A stretch of DNA of 64,000 nucleotides. It comes from Oasisia sp. SBJ-2009. Lineage: Eukaryota; Annelida; Polychaeta; Sabellida; Siboglinidae. Below are positions 35,189-48,006 of this stretch, piece after piece; position 1 is the first letter of the stretch; each line of letters opens with the position of its first letter. The DNA lies in the NCBI GenBank assembly GCA_964017155.1, contig OZ024865.1, positions 35,656,438 to 35,720,437 on the forward strand, read 5' to 3'. The position numbers were made by a program, and so were the translations under genes. The notes under the pieces are model-generated. The model saw only the letters and a list, made by a program, of their open reading frames with translations. It was not told the origin of the DNA and made no database searches.

Positions 35189-37501
35189 GATTTATCTACA
35201 AATACATATCAATATCAGTTTCCTATTAAAGTTCAATCAAATCCACCAATTGTTATTTCAGAATAAATCTGAGATTGTTATGGTTAGTTATGACATGCAA
35301 TAAATGTAACCTTCTTGAAAATGCAAAATGGTATCCAAAATGCAAATGACAGACCTGTATGAACTGGCAGATGCACTAAAAGATTGCAGCATCATTGAAT
35401 AATTACACTAATTTCCAGTTTAGTTCAACAGCACAGCACATTTCTGACAAATACTATATCTTAGTTTAATATTGAAGTTTAATCAACTGAAACAAATGTA
35501 ATTTTTATAAACCTGTAAAATGTGTGATCCCATTCCCCAAATCTAGTGTCCTGGTGTTCAGAGCGTTAATCAGCAATAGGTACCAAATAGACACGTCAAC
35601 TCAATACATACCTCTGTGTCAATCCTTGCTCCACACTGGCAGTATATGACACCCCTGTCTATAGACAGGGCATTCCTGAAACAATAGGAAACAGTATACA
35701 ATGCAAGTTATGCGACCCAAAAACAAAAGTATGCTGAACAATGTGAAGAATGCCATCTGACGGCATGGTTCAAATGGCTGTTGTTTTAATTTTTGCAGTT
35801 AATTAACTTGTCTTCTGTGATGTTTCGACAGATTCAACATGTAGCCTCAAATGCACCTAATACAGTTCTACTTCTTGTACAAAGAGAGACACAGTTGATA
35901 TTATTCCGCATGCTTACTGTGGGACAGGAAACCTCACATTATGGGACATGGTCACATGTTAAAGAGGATTTCTGTACCTAAATACTACTTATTATACACA
36001 GAATTAGCCACCACAGTATTTTACAAGAAGTCTGTTGTGCTTAATGTAATCAAATGTGACACCATTGAAAATGAAAGGTACTGCAGTTAACCCAGCCAGC
36101 CTCAGCAGTATTGCCGGTAAATTTTGTTTTGGTACGGAACATATTTTGTGATAGAATCTTTCAAAGTACAAACATTGTTACAGGGAATAGTAACAACACA
36201 ATTTGCCAGGCACTGTACACCAACCACATTTATTGTAGTCTTAAGAACATTACATTAAATAATAAATAAAAATGTACAAACGACCATCCTCCTTTTAAAT
36301 GCAAGTATCGTTGGGTGATGGTTTTGATTACAACAAACTGGCAAACATTTTTATCAATTGTAATACATTTTCGTCAATTGTAATACTTTTTACATTGATC
36401 GCCACCAATAGATCACACTAGTGTCGCCACATAGCAGTGAAACGTTCTTGGAATGACTACTTACCAACCACATATACAACAGATCATAAAAATTGGTTAA
36501 GTTAACCTGATGATTGATTGTGAAAATTAAACCAGTTCCCAGGTGTACCTTTGACACAGTGGACAGATGACCTGTGGTGTCTGGACACTGTCCAGCGTAG
36601 CAGAGAGTGATGCCTGGTCAAAGTTCATCCCTGCCTCGTACTCGGCGAGAATCAGTCGCTCTGGAAAAATGGAACGAGGGGCTGGAAGTGGGCCCACAAA
36701 AACAACCTACATTAAACCTGTGCTTGTTTCAATAAAATCACACTGGTGTCCTCACAGGATCACTTTGTTTAAACATCAAACTGTTACCCATCCAGTTCAT
36801 TATTCAGTCTAATAGATGTTTCCTCAGGGATTCCTTCCTTCGCTTTCAAACATGTTATATTTAACTAGAATCTTATACTTGCAAAGCAAGCTGTGATGAT
36901 GAAGAAAACTGATGGGAATGAGAGGTGGGCTTACGATCACCAAGATATTGATTTTTAGGTTGCTTCATGCAGAGCACTAACTTTTGCGTGTTGTGACTTT
37001 CTTTCCTGACCTTTTTTTATTTAAATAATTGTCCAATAACTACTTACATCTAAATCGAATCATCCTTACATTGTAACTTGGCGATTAGGTCAACCATAAA
37101 GTAAATACTGTGATGGAAGCCAAAAAAAATCAGTAATATGGATAATAGCAGGCCAAGCTTGCTACGAAAGAGCATGTCTGATTGGCTCACATGTTCGTGT
37201 GGCGACATCTAGCGACCATTTTCATTACTAATTCACGTGGTGTCATCTACTGAATCGTGTTACTGCCATGTTATATTTGCAAGATTTTAATTCATCACTT
37301 TTTTTTTAATATATTTCATTGACGATTCGTCACTAATGTGCTTGATATTCGTGAAACTCTTTCAAGAACATTCAGTGAAATTCAGGACCATTTGAAAGTA
37401 AACGAACTAAGAATTCAAATTCAAGAAGATTCATGACCTTCGGTGACCTGTATGAACAGACAACTGTCTTATCTTGGCGCAGTGAGACGAGGTGGCAGCA
37501 C

Positions 37502-40500
37502 TTTATCGCCTCACTCTTGCATGCTTCACGAATGTGAGCTAGACTAGCAGCTCAGCCTAAATGAATCGGCGGATGGGCGGCCCGCGAACGGGCGGACAGA
37601 CAGACGCATTACTAGTGACATTGATTTGTTTTCAGTTTTCTCATGATCATCGACGTAGTTTCTTTGGCAGCGTTTTTATGGATGGAGATTTCGATGCCTA
37701 GGTATAGTAGGTATAGGAAACCGAGTATGAATCTATTTTCTCTTCTAGTTCTGCCTCTCCTTTAATATGAGTAATGTAGGCGGCTACGTCATATTGAGTG
37801 CTAAAGTCAATGAAAACGATTTTTTTTAAGAGTCAACATTAGCATTGTTACACTGCATATGGAGAGACACCCTACAATTGCAGACTTGCACATACACGAA
37901 CGCACACTAGGGAAACGCCCTACACATATGACACGTGCGTATATTGGCCTGTAATTGTACCCACAATATAGGTAGAAATCCCAGAAATTATAACCTGTGA
38001 TAGTCGCATTTACTGCGGCATATGGCGTGAATTCACACTTGTCATATCATTGTTATTATATATCTTCAAAACCTTTTAGTGTTTTAATTATGTGGTGTCA
38101 CGTGGTACATTAATACTATATCGTCATCGGTTTGCTATTATATTACATTCAAATGTATTATTACCTATTTATTCGTCCACAGAATAGATAAGAGGTGCAT
38201 GCTAGTCCCACCGTTTCGAAGCGTTTTTCGTCAAGCAATGCAAAAAGTGCCTATATACACGCTTACTCTGAAGATGACGTACGTAATATGAGCAGCGATA
38301 TTGCTCGAATAACTTGAGCTTTACATAATATTTATATACTAACACCTATTTTGTTCGTGATTGTAGGTAGCAACATGATAGCCCTGGTGTATAATATATC
38401 TTGTGGGTAGTATCACTAAACACAGTTCTGTTGTCGGATGACCACTAAAATTAAATATCTACTCTTAAATGAGTACCGTTTACATTTACATTGTATCTTT
38501 TAGCATATTTTTTGCGTATCTATAATATACATATCGATTAACATATTGAGTCCAGATCTTGTGGTTGTTAGCAAAGTTAAATTATATAAATAACTATCGT
38601 ATTATTAAAATCGTTCACTATTTTCGAATATACTTATTAGTATAGAAACTATGCACTCTCATTCCGTCTCCCTCTCCTGAATTATTCCATTAAAATATCG
38701 AAATGTTTCCAGATTGAAGATCATATGTAGATATGGAACGAGATTATGCGACGGTTGAAGTAAAGGTCGTACAATCGCATCTATCGTGATAATGTTTCTA
38801 CACAATTAATTACAGTCACAGTGGTTATGCAATGACGGCCCATAGGATCGATTTGTTTTGATAATTAGTGACTGGGCCTCGATACGTTCCAAACTCTCTG
38901 CTCTTGTTTATAACACCGAAAAAGGAAAACGGTATGTTCTCGAAACGACGATATCATGACACGCCATGCACGACGCAAAACTTGCGATTGTCAAAATAAA
39001 AAAGGGTTGCGTTTCTTTCAAACTAACACCTATTTTGTTCGTGATTGTAGGTAGCATTTAAAGCGGCTGCACCACGAGACGAAAGCACGTCGATAACGGC
39101 TTCACAGAGCGCGCTTCATTCATTGTGTTTCGATCGCTTAACCGACTTTCGCTCGGCTGCGAAACATCGCCAAGTAGATAATATGATGAAACGTAATGCT
39201 TTGCTTATGTAATCCTTATGTAATGTCACTGCTCGAAGCCGTCAGACGACGTCACTGTTTGGATTAATTTATAGGTTTACATGTATAATAATAATATATG
39301 TTTATAATAGTACAGTATTGTGTATGCTTTGGTAACTTTTTTAATATAGCATGTTTCTCTATCCTATTCGCCCGGTCGATCACAATTTTTCCAGGCAATA
39401 GTGAGGGCCGGGCTCAAAAGTGCTGCCACCTCGCGGAACTTGGCTAATCGAGACTGTGCTTCTTTCCGTTATCACTGCGTTGATATGTAGACTATTTCAT
39501 TCCTTCACCAACACAATGTATCTCATGGGACAGGTGTCAATGATACGTTAGATTTTCAGTCTGTCGTCGTGGGTGGGTGGGTGTGTATGGTTGTAGCGTA
39601 CTCATCACGTGATTCCACAAAGAAACGGACTGCGAAACGTAGGGGTCTACAATGTATAGATGGTCTTTTAGTCGTTTGCTGTGGTTCAGTACACCAAAGT
39701 CAACAGGGTACATACTTCGATCTAAGAAATGTCAATGTCTTAATCGGGTTCCACAAATCCACGTTAGTCGCTAGAGGCGCCAATACGCAATTAAAACCTA
39801 GTTGCGTATCAGCGCCTCTAGCGACTAACGTGGATTTGTTTGTATGTTTTGCTGAATACATCCTCAATTAGCCATTGACCGTGGAGACGCATAGCCAGCC
39901 TGGGCATGCCGTATGTGTTGTCAATAGACAGAACAGCACGCCGTATGTGTGGTCAATAGACAGAACAGAACGCCGTATGTGTGGTCAATAGACAGAACAG
40001 CCAAAACAACGCCATCTTTGCACTAAATTCAATCGAACTGTCCGCGACATTTCACCTACTGTAAATGTACATTAATGTAGACATTATATGCTTTCATATT
40101 GACGGACATATTATACGATATCAATATTTAACTATGTGTGAAGACGTAGCAGTCTCGTGTGGTGCATACGCCGAGCTGTAGAAGATTTTAAACACCCTTT
40201 CCGGCTTCGAGCCAGCACACCTGTCGTCGGGCCACCAGTCGACGTTCCATCGGCTGTAAATGTACATACATATTATACCTTCACATTGACGGATATGTCA
40301 GACTGTATCCATATTTAGCTATGTGTGAGGCTTCGGATTCATGCGAGTTCAACAGCTGATTGTAGGATGATTTAAACAAGCGTACCGGAAAACGGTGCCG
40401 CGTTTTACACACGTCCAAAATACTAAAAGACGGCACAAAGACCCTAGTTGCGTCAGAGCGCCTTCTGTCGGATTAGTTATTATGGTACCTCATTATGACG

Positions 40501-43500
40501 TGTCACGCGTATCCAGAGGAAGCCATCGGGCGTCTGTCGGAACGGAACGATTCCTCGAAGCCGAGTACCCACACACACCACCGAGAACTGGCTTCCAGAG
40601 ACGAACCATTTGTCCTGGGCAGACGGAACCAGCAGTGGTAAGCCGATCTCGTCATCCTTGCACGCCAGCCCGGCCGCACATTTCGACTCAGGTAGGTTCC
40701 GCAACATGGCATTTTTAGACCAGTGAGTAACGAGCATGTGTCCACGTGGACAGCCTCTGCTTACACGGTACACGGACAATGTTTCCACGTGGTTCTGATT
40801 GTGTTTATATTGTACACGTGACCATGACTAATAAATATGGTTGATCTGTAATACATGATTGTAGAAGTTTTATCGTAAGCAATTGAATACTTCAGGAGTT
40901 ATGAATTTTAAAAACATTGTTGGCACCGCATTGATGCTGAAATATAGGCCAATAAGTAGTCATAATGCTCTGTTAAACCAAATGGTGGCTGCTCGTGGTA
41001 CATGCAATGTTTGGAACATAGAAACGAACTATATTCGAATACACACATCCGTTTAGCTGCTCTTGCAATTGGGGATGGTCGTTATACTGGAATTCCCAGA
41101 CACCCGTCTTCAAAATGGGGCGGGATATCAGCGCTGTTCTCAGGGGTGAAGCGTCACGATTGGCAACATCAGTAAATTAGTTCAATCCTACTAAATTACG
41201 CACTTCTCGTAGGGCATTTGCCAGGGCTAGTTTTTCATGGTAAACAGCTCGGGCTTGCGATGACGGATCTCATCGCCGTGTCCAGTCTGAAGAGACAACG
41301 ACGACGCGATGTCTCTACTGATGACGATCGACGTCTTCTCGTAAGTCGCTGGTGCGTTCCGCTAAAAAACAAGTCGACTGTCTTATTGGTGAGGCGGTTT
41401 GAAGGAGCGTTCACAGATAAGAACTTAGACGATGAAGACAGATGGAAGTTCCTTAAATTAAAATTCCTTAATAATAACTAATTTGGCGGACAAAATTGCG
41501 GGCGTGTGATGCGCTGCTCCGGGGAATCTAAGAGCGCGTTCCTGGTGTACCTCTGGAACACATTGACACATTACAATGACCGTTTCTTTCTGTTACGACT
41601 GTGACACACTACCTATCCTCCTTAGCTTCTTAGCACCATCATCCATCCGTCGACGACTCGCGCATTTTTATACGATTACGAGACTGCTAAATCCTTTGGT
41701 TTTGTTAGTCCACCGAGCTTGATCTTGGCGCATAAAGTAATTATTATTAAGATGGCCACCACTCTTCAATATGGAGAATAGTGTAATGTCACTCAATTGG
41801 GGCGTTCAACGAACGCTATGTGCCGAGACTGCCGCTAGGACAAGACTTTTCAGCGACGCCACTACCATACAAATTGGCGGAAATGGCCTGCATTTGATCA
41901 AGCGCGCACCAAAGTACGATTTCATGCAAAAACAACGAACACTTTATTTTTCACTCTCCGTTGCCCTTAAAGCGCTAGCCAAATACCAATATTGCTTCGT
42001 TCGTCTTCCAAGATGGCTACTCGCCAATGGACGTGTGCGCCGTAACTGTAGAGAAGAGCCGGTACTGACGTAATAAGCCGCAACGACTCCAGACAAGCGA
42101 GGATGAATCAAACCAGTCGCAGTTTTACACGAGTTGTCCTCTATTTAATACCGTTTTCAGTGACTGAGGGTGAGCCATGTCTCTATTTTGATGATCGTCT
42201 TGATAACAAATGAGAAAAACGACGCAACGTACCTAAATGCTATGCACTTGGCGTTTATTCCTCAACAACCGAATAAAACCACATGACCACTTCTGAAAAA
42301 TCTCAAAACGCACTAAAATGCTCATGACAACAATGCTATAACTTTGCTGCAACATAACTTAGCAAATGTGTTTACAACGAATTTGTTCAGGAACAGTGAA
42401 CGGGTGTAGATAACGGATGACAAATATATTTGCAATAGTTATTTACATCTTCATTATATTAGACATAAAAGCATGCGTCTGGGAAAATATTTTGGAATAA
42501 CAATACTTAAGTTTCGTGATATAACGCTATTATTAATGGCACATTAAATCAAGGTAATCATGTTTAAATAAAACCCACTCATAATATGAAGTGGGTTACA
42601 TCATTAATTTATTCAAACAAATGCAACTGGAATATGTATGTATGTTTGTATGTCGTCTGACAACTATGACCCTGATTGTGTATAATTTGCTGGTAGCAAA
42701 GCTATCACAAATCAACACAATTATTCTACATTCATTGTAATACTGCAGGCTAGAAAAATCTACACGTTGGCACACTTCATACTCAAATACAGCCATGAAA
42801 ACAAGATCATTTACATTCTATAGCCAAACAGGTACATTAAATCATTACCGATGTAGGACCTACACGTTTAAATGCTAACAGTGATATGCAATTCTTGCAA
42901 GCTTTCCCGGTCATGACAACCCTCCATTCCACTCGATAAAACCCACAAAAACGAACCTTGAAACACTACTTTCTTCATAGTTCCCGACACATTTGGGCAC
43001 TATAATTCTGACGACATCCACAATACTGATGCAAATCAGCTGTTGTAACTACGCCCAAAGTGGTCCCGTGATACCACTGAGACGGCACAAGAACATAAGG
43101 TAATTGTACTGGCAATGCTTGTCATTAACGATGTCACAAAACACGCCACATCTCACATGGTGACTACACTGGCTTGCTGAATCCGGCAGTCGAATGAATG
43201 CGTCTCCAGTCTAAGATGTAGCAAGCAGCGATGTCTTTCACACGACAATGTACATGAAGTCGCAGGCCTACAACAAAGACGGGCAATATAAGCAATGGAA
43301 CAAGGAAACAGTGGCCACATTTTATCACTAAGTTAACTAAACACAAACCAGAATACGGGATCCATTATAAAGCCATATTTTTAATACGCCTAAATATATA
43401 TGCTAGGTTTGCAATTACTGTAGCAATAGGGAACATTTCCTGTTTTTGTCTACACATGTATAGAAATATTTGCATATTCATTGTATTTCTGCAACAGCAA

Positions 43501-44309
43501 AATATAATTTTATTCTAGTAAGCCATTCCAATTTTTTATTTGACTCAAAACAAAATCAATACCACTCAAATCGGAAGTGTTTACTGATCCCAAAGTTATA
43601 CATAATACAATATTCAACAAATTATATACAGCCCAGTTACGATATAATATGGAATTAAAAAATAAAAGGAATTATGATTCTACTACTTTCACTTTAACCG
43701 AATTTTGAGCTGGATTCACCCTTCAATTACAATTCCAGAATTTCAACTATCTGGATGGCAGATAAAGTGGCTCGGCCCACAAAGGATATTTGAATGCGGC
43801 AGGGTCAAATAAATATTGTATAATCTGCCATGAAAGATACCAGTTGAAAAGAACATCCGTCCGTAATGACTGGACAACCATCTGGTTATGTTAATACCAC
43901 CCTTGGCTTCTAATTTCTAACAAAACGATTACACATCTGGGTTATGTCCTGGAAGTTTCCACCAAAATACGAACACATAAACAGTGAATTACATTTAGTT
44001 AAATAAACATTTGTAGGTTTGATATTTATATACAACTGTAGCAGGATTCTAATATCCCTTTCACTCTACAAACAAGTTTCAAGCCAGATTAGTTAATGCG
44101 CATTAGCTAACATGGCATAGTTCTTGACAACTAATGTGGTTCTTTTAATTAATGACCACATCATGATGCGAAATCCCCTCAAGTTGGTGGACTACTTTAA
44201 TCTTATTTATCTCTCTGATTCTGTGTACATTTTATAGTGGGGATGTTTCACGGGAGTGAACCCGGCTTCGCACCGGATTAAAACTGCTAGTGTCAATGGG
44301 GTTATACCC
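37502..44309. other. Intergenic part of duplication copy 2
   Basis: Repeats the content of 27275-34082 base for base, apart from one substitution seen at 40482 and several after 43919. It lies downstream of the readable RPAIN stop and upstream of the orphan exons. No additional gene. Confidence 0.7.
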
Positions 44310-44462
44310 TCACAGGGCACATACCTGACATGTCATCACAAGGGTATCTACGCCCATTTGACTGATGACAGCGAAGGTAGGTATGTGTTGACAGCCCTGA
44401 CTGTGGAGACAGGTGCCCTCGTGCAGGTTCTGCTGGATGTACGGCAGTGTGACACAGTCCTG
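44310..44462 (-). CDS. RPAIN: RPAIN coding exon 6 (copy 2, stop)
   Basis: 153 bases including TGA, residues 174-223. Acceptor GTGTTTACAG. It encodes YIQQNLHEGTCLHSQGC and ends DTLVMTCQVCAL, matching the family C-terminus (helix, Cys/His pair, then CxxC). An ATTAAA-type polyadenylation hexamer lies about 115 bases after the stop; its use is not shown. Confidence 0.9.
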   Translation of the reverse strand, partial: QDCVTLPYIQQNLHEGTCLHSQGCQHIPTFAVISQMGVDTLVMTCQVCAL

Positions 44463-44853
44463 CTGTAAACACACGAACACCTGGGGCATTTCACATTTAT
44501 CTACAAATACTTATTAATATCAGTCTACTATTAAAGTTGAATCAAATGACAGACACAGCCACAGAATAAAACACTTTTGAAGACACCTTTTTAGATTAGC
44601 GCTTCTGTGACGTGATCATGTGGACTTTAATTACATGCATTTACCAATAAGTTATACAATTTATATCACATAATTATTATGCAATTAGTATCATTATTAG
44701 CATTTTAATATGATAGATAGAGAGATTATTATTTTAGCATACAGAGGAATAATAAGTAATGTAATGACTGTGTTATTCTATTTTACTATTTCATGTATAG
44801 ACTTATATTTACAATGTTTATATAGATATATTTATTTTAATAATAATTGATCA

Positions 44854-44898
<45 letters not shown>

Positions 44899-47800
44899 GT
44901 GTATATATATTTCTTATTTATCAGGGTCCATATACATATGGGCATTTTAAATTCAAGGCTATTCAAGACTTTCCAAGGCCATTTGAAAAATTAATTCAAG
45001 ACTGTTTTAACGACATCTGTACTTTTAATCGCAGTATATTAACATTGAACACATCAATCCAAATGAATCACATCACACTCTACCAACTTATTTTACTCGA
45101 CTAAGAATAAAATGGCGCGACTATGATGAAATGCTGATTGCCCAATGAGCATACAAGTTATTTTTGTGCATCAGCTTTCCCTTCCGCCTGACTGCTCCTG
45201 GCCGTTGTCAGTTAATTCGTCACGACAACTGACCCCAAAAATATTTCATTGATCGCACTTAAATTCAAGACTTTTCAAGACTACTTAAAAAAATTCAAGG
45301 ATTTCAAGGCCTTTAATTTAGTCCAATCAAATTCAAAGCTTTTCAAGACTTTTAAGGCCCCATATGGACTCTGATTTATCTACAAATACTTATCAATATC
45401 AGTTTCCTATTAAAGTTCAATCAAATCCACCAATTGTTATTTCAGAATAAATCTGAGATTGTTATGGTTAATTATGACATGCCATAAATGTAACCTTCTT
45501 GAAAATGCAAAATGGTATCCAAAATGCAAATGACAGACCTGTATGAACTGGCAGATGCACTAAAAGATTGCAGCATCATTGAATAATTACACTAATTTCC
45601 AGTTTAGTTCAACAGCACAGCACATTTCTGACAAATACTATATCTTAGTTTAATATTGAAGTTTAATCAACTGAAACAAATGTAATTTTTATAAACCTGT
45701 AAAATGTGTGATCCCATTCCCCAAATCTAGTGTCCTGGTGTTCAGAGCGTTAATCAGCAATAGGTACCAAATAGACATGTCAACTCAATACATACCTCTG
45801 TGTCAATCCTTGCTCCACACTGGCAGTATATGACACCCCTGTCTATAGACAGGGCATTCCTGAAACAATAGGAAACAGTATACAATGCAAAAGTATGCTG
45901 AACAATGTGAAGAATGCCATCTGACGGCATGGTTCAAATGGCTGTTGTTTTAATTTTTGCAGTTAATTAACTTGTCTTCTGTGATGTTTTGACAGATTCA
46001 ACATGTAGCCTCAAATGCACCTAATACAGTTCTACTTCTTGTACAAAGAGAGACACAGTTGATATTATTCCGCATGCTTACTGTGGGACAGGAAACCTCA
46101 CATTATGGGACATGGTCACATGTTAAAGAGGATTTCTGTACCTAAATACTACTTATTATACACAGAATTAGCCACCACAGTCCGTTGTGCTTAATGTAAT
46201 CAAATGTGACACCATTGAAAATGAAAGGTACTGCAGTTAACCCAGCCAGCCTCAGCAGTATTGCCGGTAAATTTTGTTTTGGTACGGAACATATTTTGTG
46301 ATAGAATCTTTCAAAGTACAAACATTGTTACAGGGAATAGTAACAACACAATTTGCCAGGCACTGTACACCAACCACATTTATTGTAGTCTTAAGAACAT
46401 TACATTAAATAATAAATAAAAATGTACAAACGACCATCCTCCTTTTAAATGCAAGTATCGTTGGGTGATAGTTTTGATTACAACAAACTGGCAAACATTT
46501 TTATCAATTGTAATACATTTTCGTCAATTGTAATACTTTTTACATTGATCGCCACCAATAGATCACACCAGTGTCGCCACATAGCAGTGAAACGTTCTTG
46601 GAATGACTACTTACCAACCACATATACAACAGATCATAAAAATTGGTTAAGTTAACCTGATGATTGATTGTGAAAATTAAACCAGTTCCCAGGTGTACCT
46701 TTGACACAGTGGACAGATGACCTGTGGTGTCTGGACACTGTCCAGCGTAGCAGAGAGTGATGCCTGGTCAAAGTTCATCCCTGCCTCGTACTCGGCGAGA
46801 ATCAGTCGCTCTGGAAAAATGGAACGAGGGGCTGGAAGTGGGCCCACAAAAACAACCTACATTAAACCTGTGTCTGTTTCAATAAAATCACACTGGTGTC
46901 CTCACAGGATCACTTTGTTTAAACATCAAACTGTTACCCATCCAGTTCATTATTCAGTCTAATAGATGTTTCCTCAGGGATTCCTTCCTTCGCTTTCAAA
47001 CATGTTATATTTAACTAGAATCTTATGCTTGCAAAGCAAGCTGTGATGATGAAGAAAACTGATGGGAATGAGAGGTGGGCTTACGATCACCAAGATATTG
47101 ATTTTTAGGTTGCTTCATGCAGAGCACTAACTTTTGCGTGGTGACTTTCTTTCCTGACCTTTTTTTTTAAATAATTGTCCAATAACTACTTACATCTAAA
47201 TCGAATCATCCTTACATTGTAACTTGGCGATTAGGTCAACCATAAAGTAAATACTGTGATGGAAGCAAAAAAAATCAATAATATGGATAATAGCAGGCCA
47301 AGCATGCTACGAAAGAGCATGTCTGATTGGCTCACATGTTAGTGTGGCGACATCTAGCGACCATGTTCATTACTAATTCACGTGGTGTCATCTACTGAAT
47401 CGTGTTACTGCCATGTTATATTTGCAAGATTTTAATTCATCACTTTTTTTTTTATATATTTCATTGACGATTCGTCACTAATGTGCTTGATATTCGTGAA
47501 ACTCTTTCAAGAACATTCAGTGAAATTCAGGACCATTTGAAAGTAAACGAACTAAGAATTCAAATTCAAGAAGATTCATGACCTTTGGTGACCTGTATGA
47601 ACAGACAACTCACCTTCCCGTATTAGTTCAGCACGAATCTCCTCAAACACAGATATTACTTCATCTATATTTTCGTTGCCGATCTTTTCAAACTGAAATG
47701 AAAAACAAGACACAATTCGGTAAGTAATAACGTTAAATCACTAGTTCTCATGGACTGGCTGTAGTACCACTGTTATGATAGTATTCTGTAAAATCAAAAA

Positions 47801-47945
47801 ATACTTTGCAGTCAGTGTCATCACTACCCTTTGCATTTTTTACATTCCAATTGGGAGTAATTTTATTACCAGATCTAGACTTGACAGTAATGCTAGTCCA
47901 CTTTTTCGGGACAAATAATTACCCAACTGGCAAGTCGGACAAGTC

Positions 47946-48006
<61 letters not shown>

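Larger units (their letters stand above)
34083..36660 (-). pseudogene. RPAIN: Duplicated 3' half of RPAIN (orphan exons 4-6)
   Basis: Second copies of RPAIN exon 4 (36549-36660), exon 5 (35612-35675) and exon 6 (34083-34235) in copy 1 of the duplication. All splice sites, the reading frame and the stop are intact. The one exon 6 difference noticed (34115 versus 44342, GGG/GGC) is synonymous. Exons 1-3 are not repeated, so the piece has no start of its own. It could only be used if transcripts from upstream skip copy 2 exons, or as alternative 3' exons. It is called a partial gene copy rather than a decayed pseudogene. Confidence 0.88.
27242..37465. repeat. Tandem duplication, copy 1 (~10.2 kb)
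   Basis: Direct repeat of 37469-47610. Offset is a constant 10227 bases from 27242 to about 34.0 kb, falling to 10145 at the right end because of indels, including a shorter TA array in copy 2. Contains intergenic DNA, several short repeats, RPAIN exons 4-6 and a hAT-like MITE. Left edge is TTATCTTGGCGCAG; right edge is ACAGACAACT. Confidence 0.95.
37469..47610. repeat. Tandem duplication, copy 2 (~10.1 kb)
   Basis: Follows copy 1 directly with three bases (GTC, 37466-37468) between the ends that match neither flank. Its right end, four bases into RPAIN intron 3, is continuous with exon 3 and so looks like the original context on that side. The left end of copy 1, beside SH2B, looks original on the other side. 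Confidence 0.95.
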
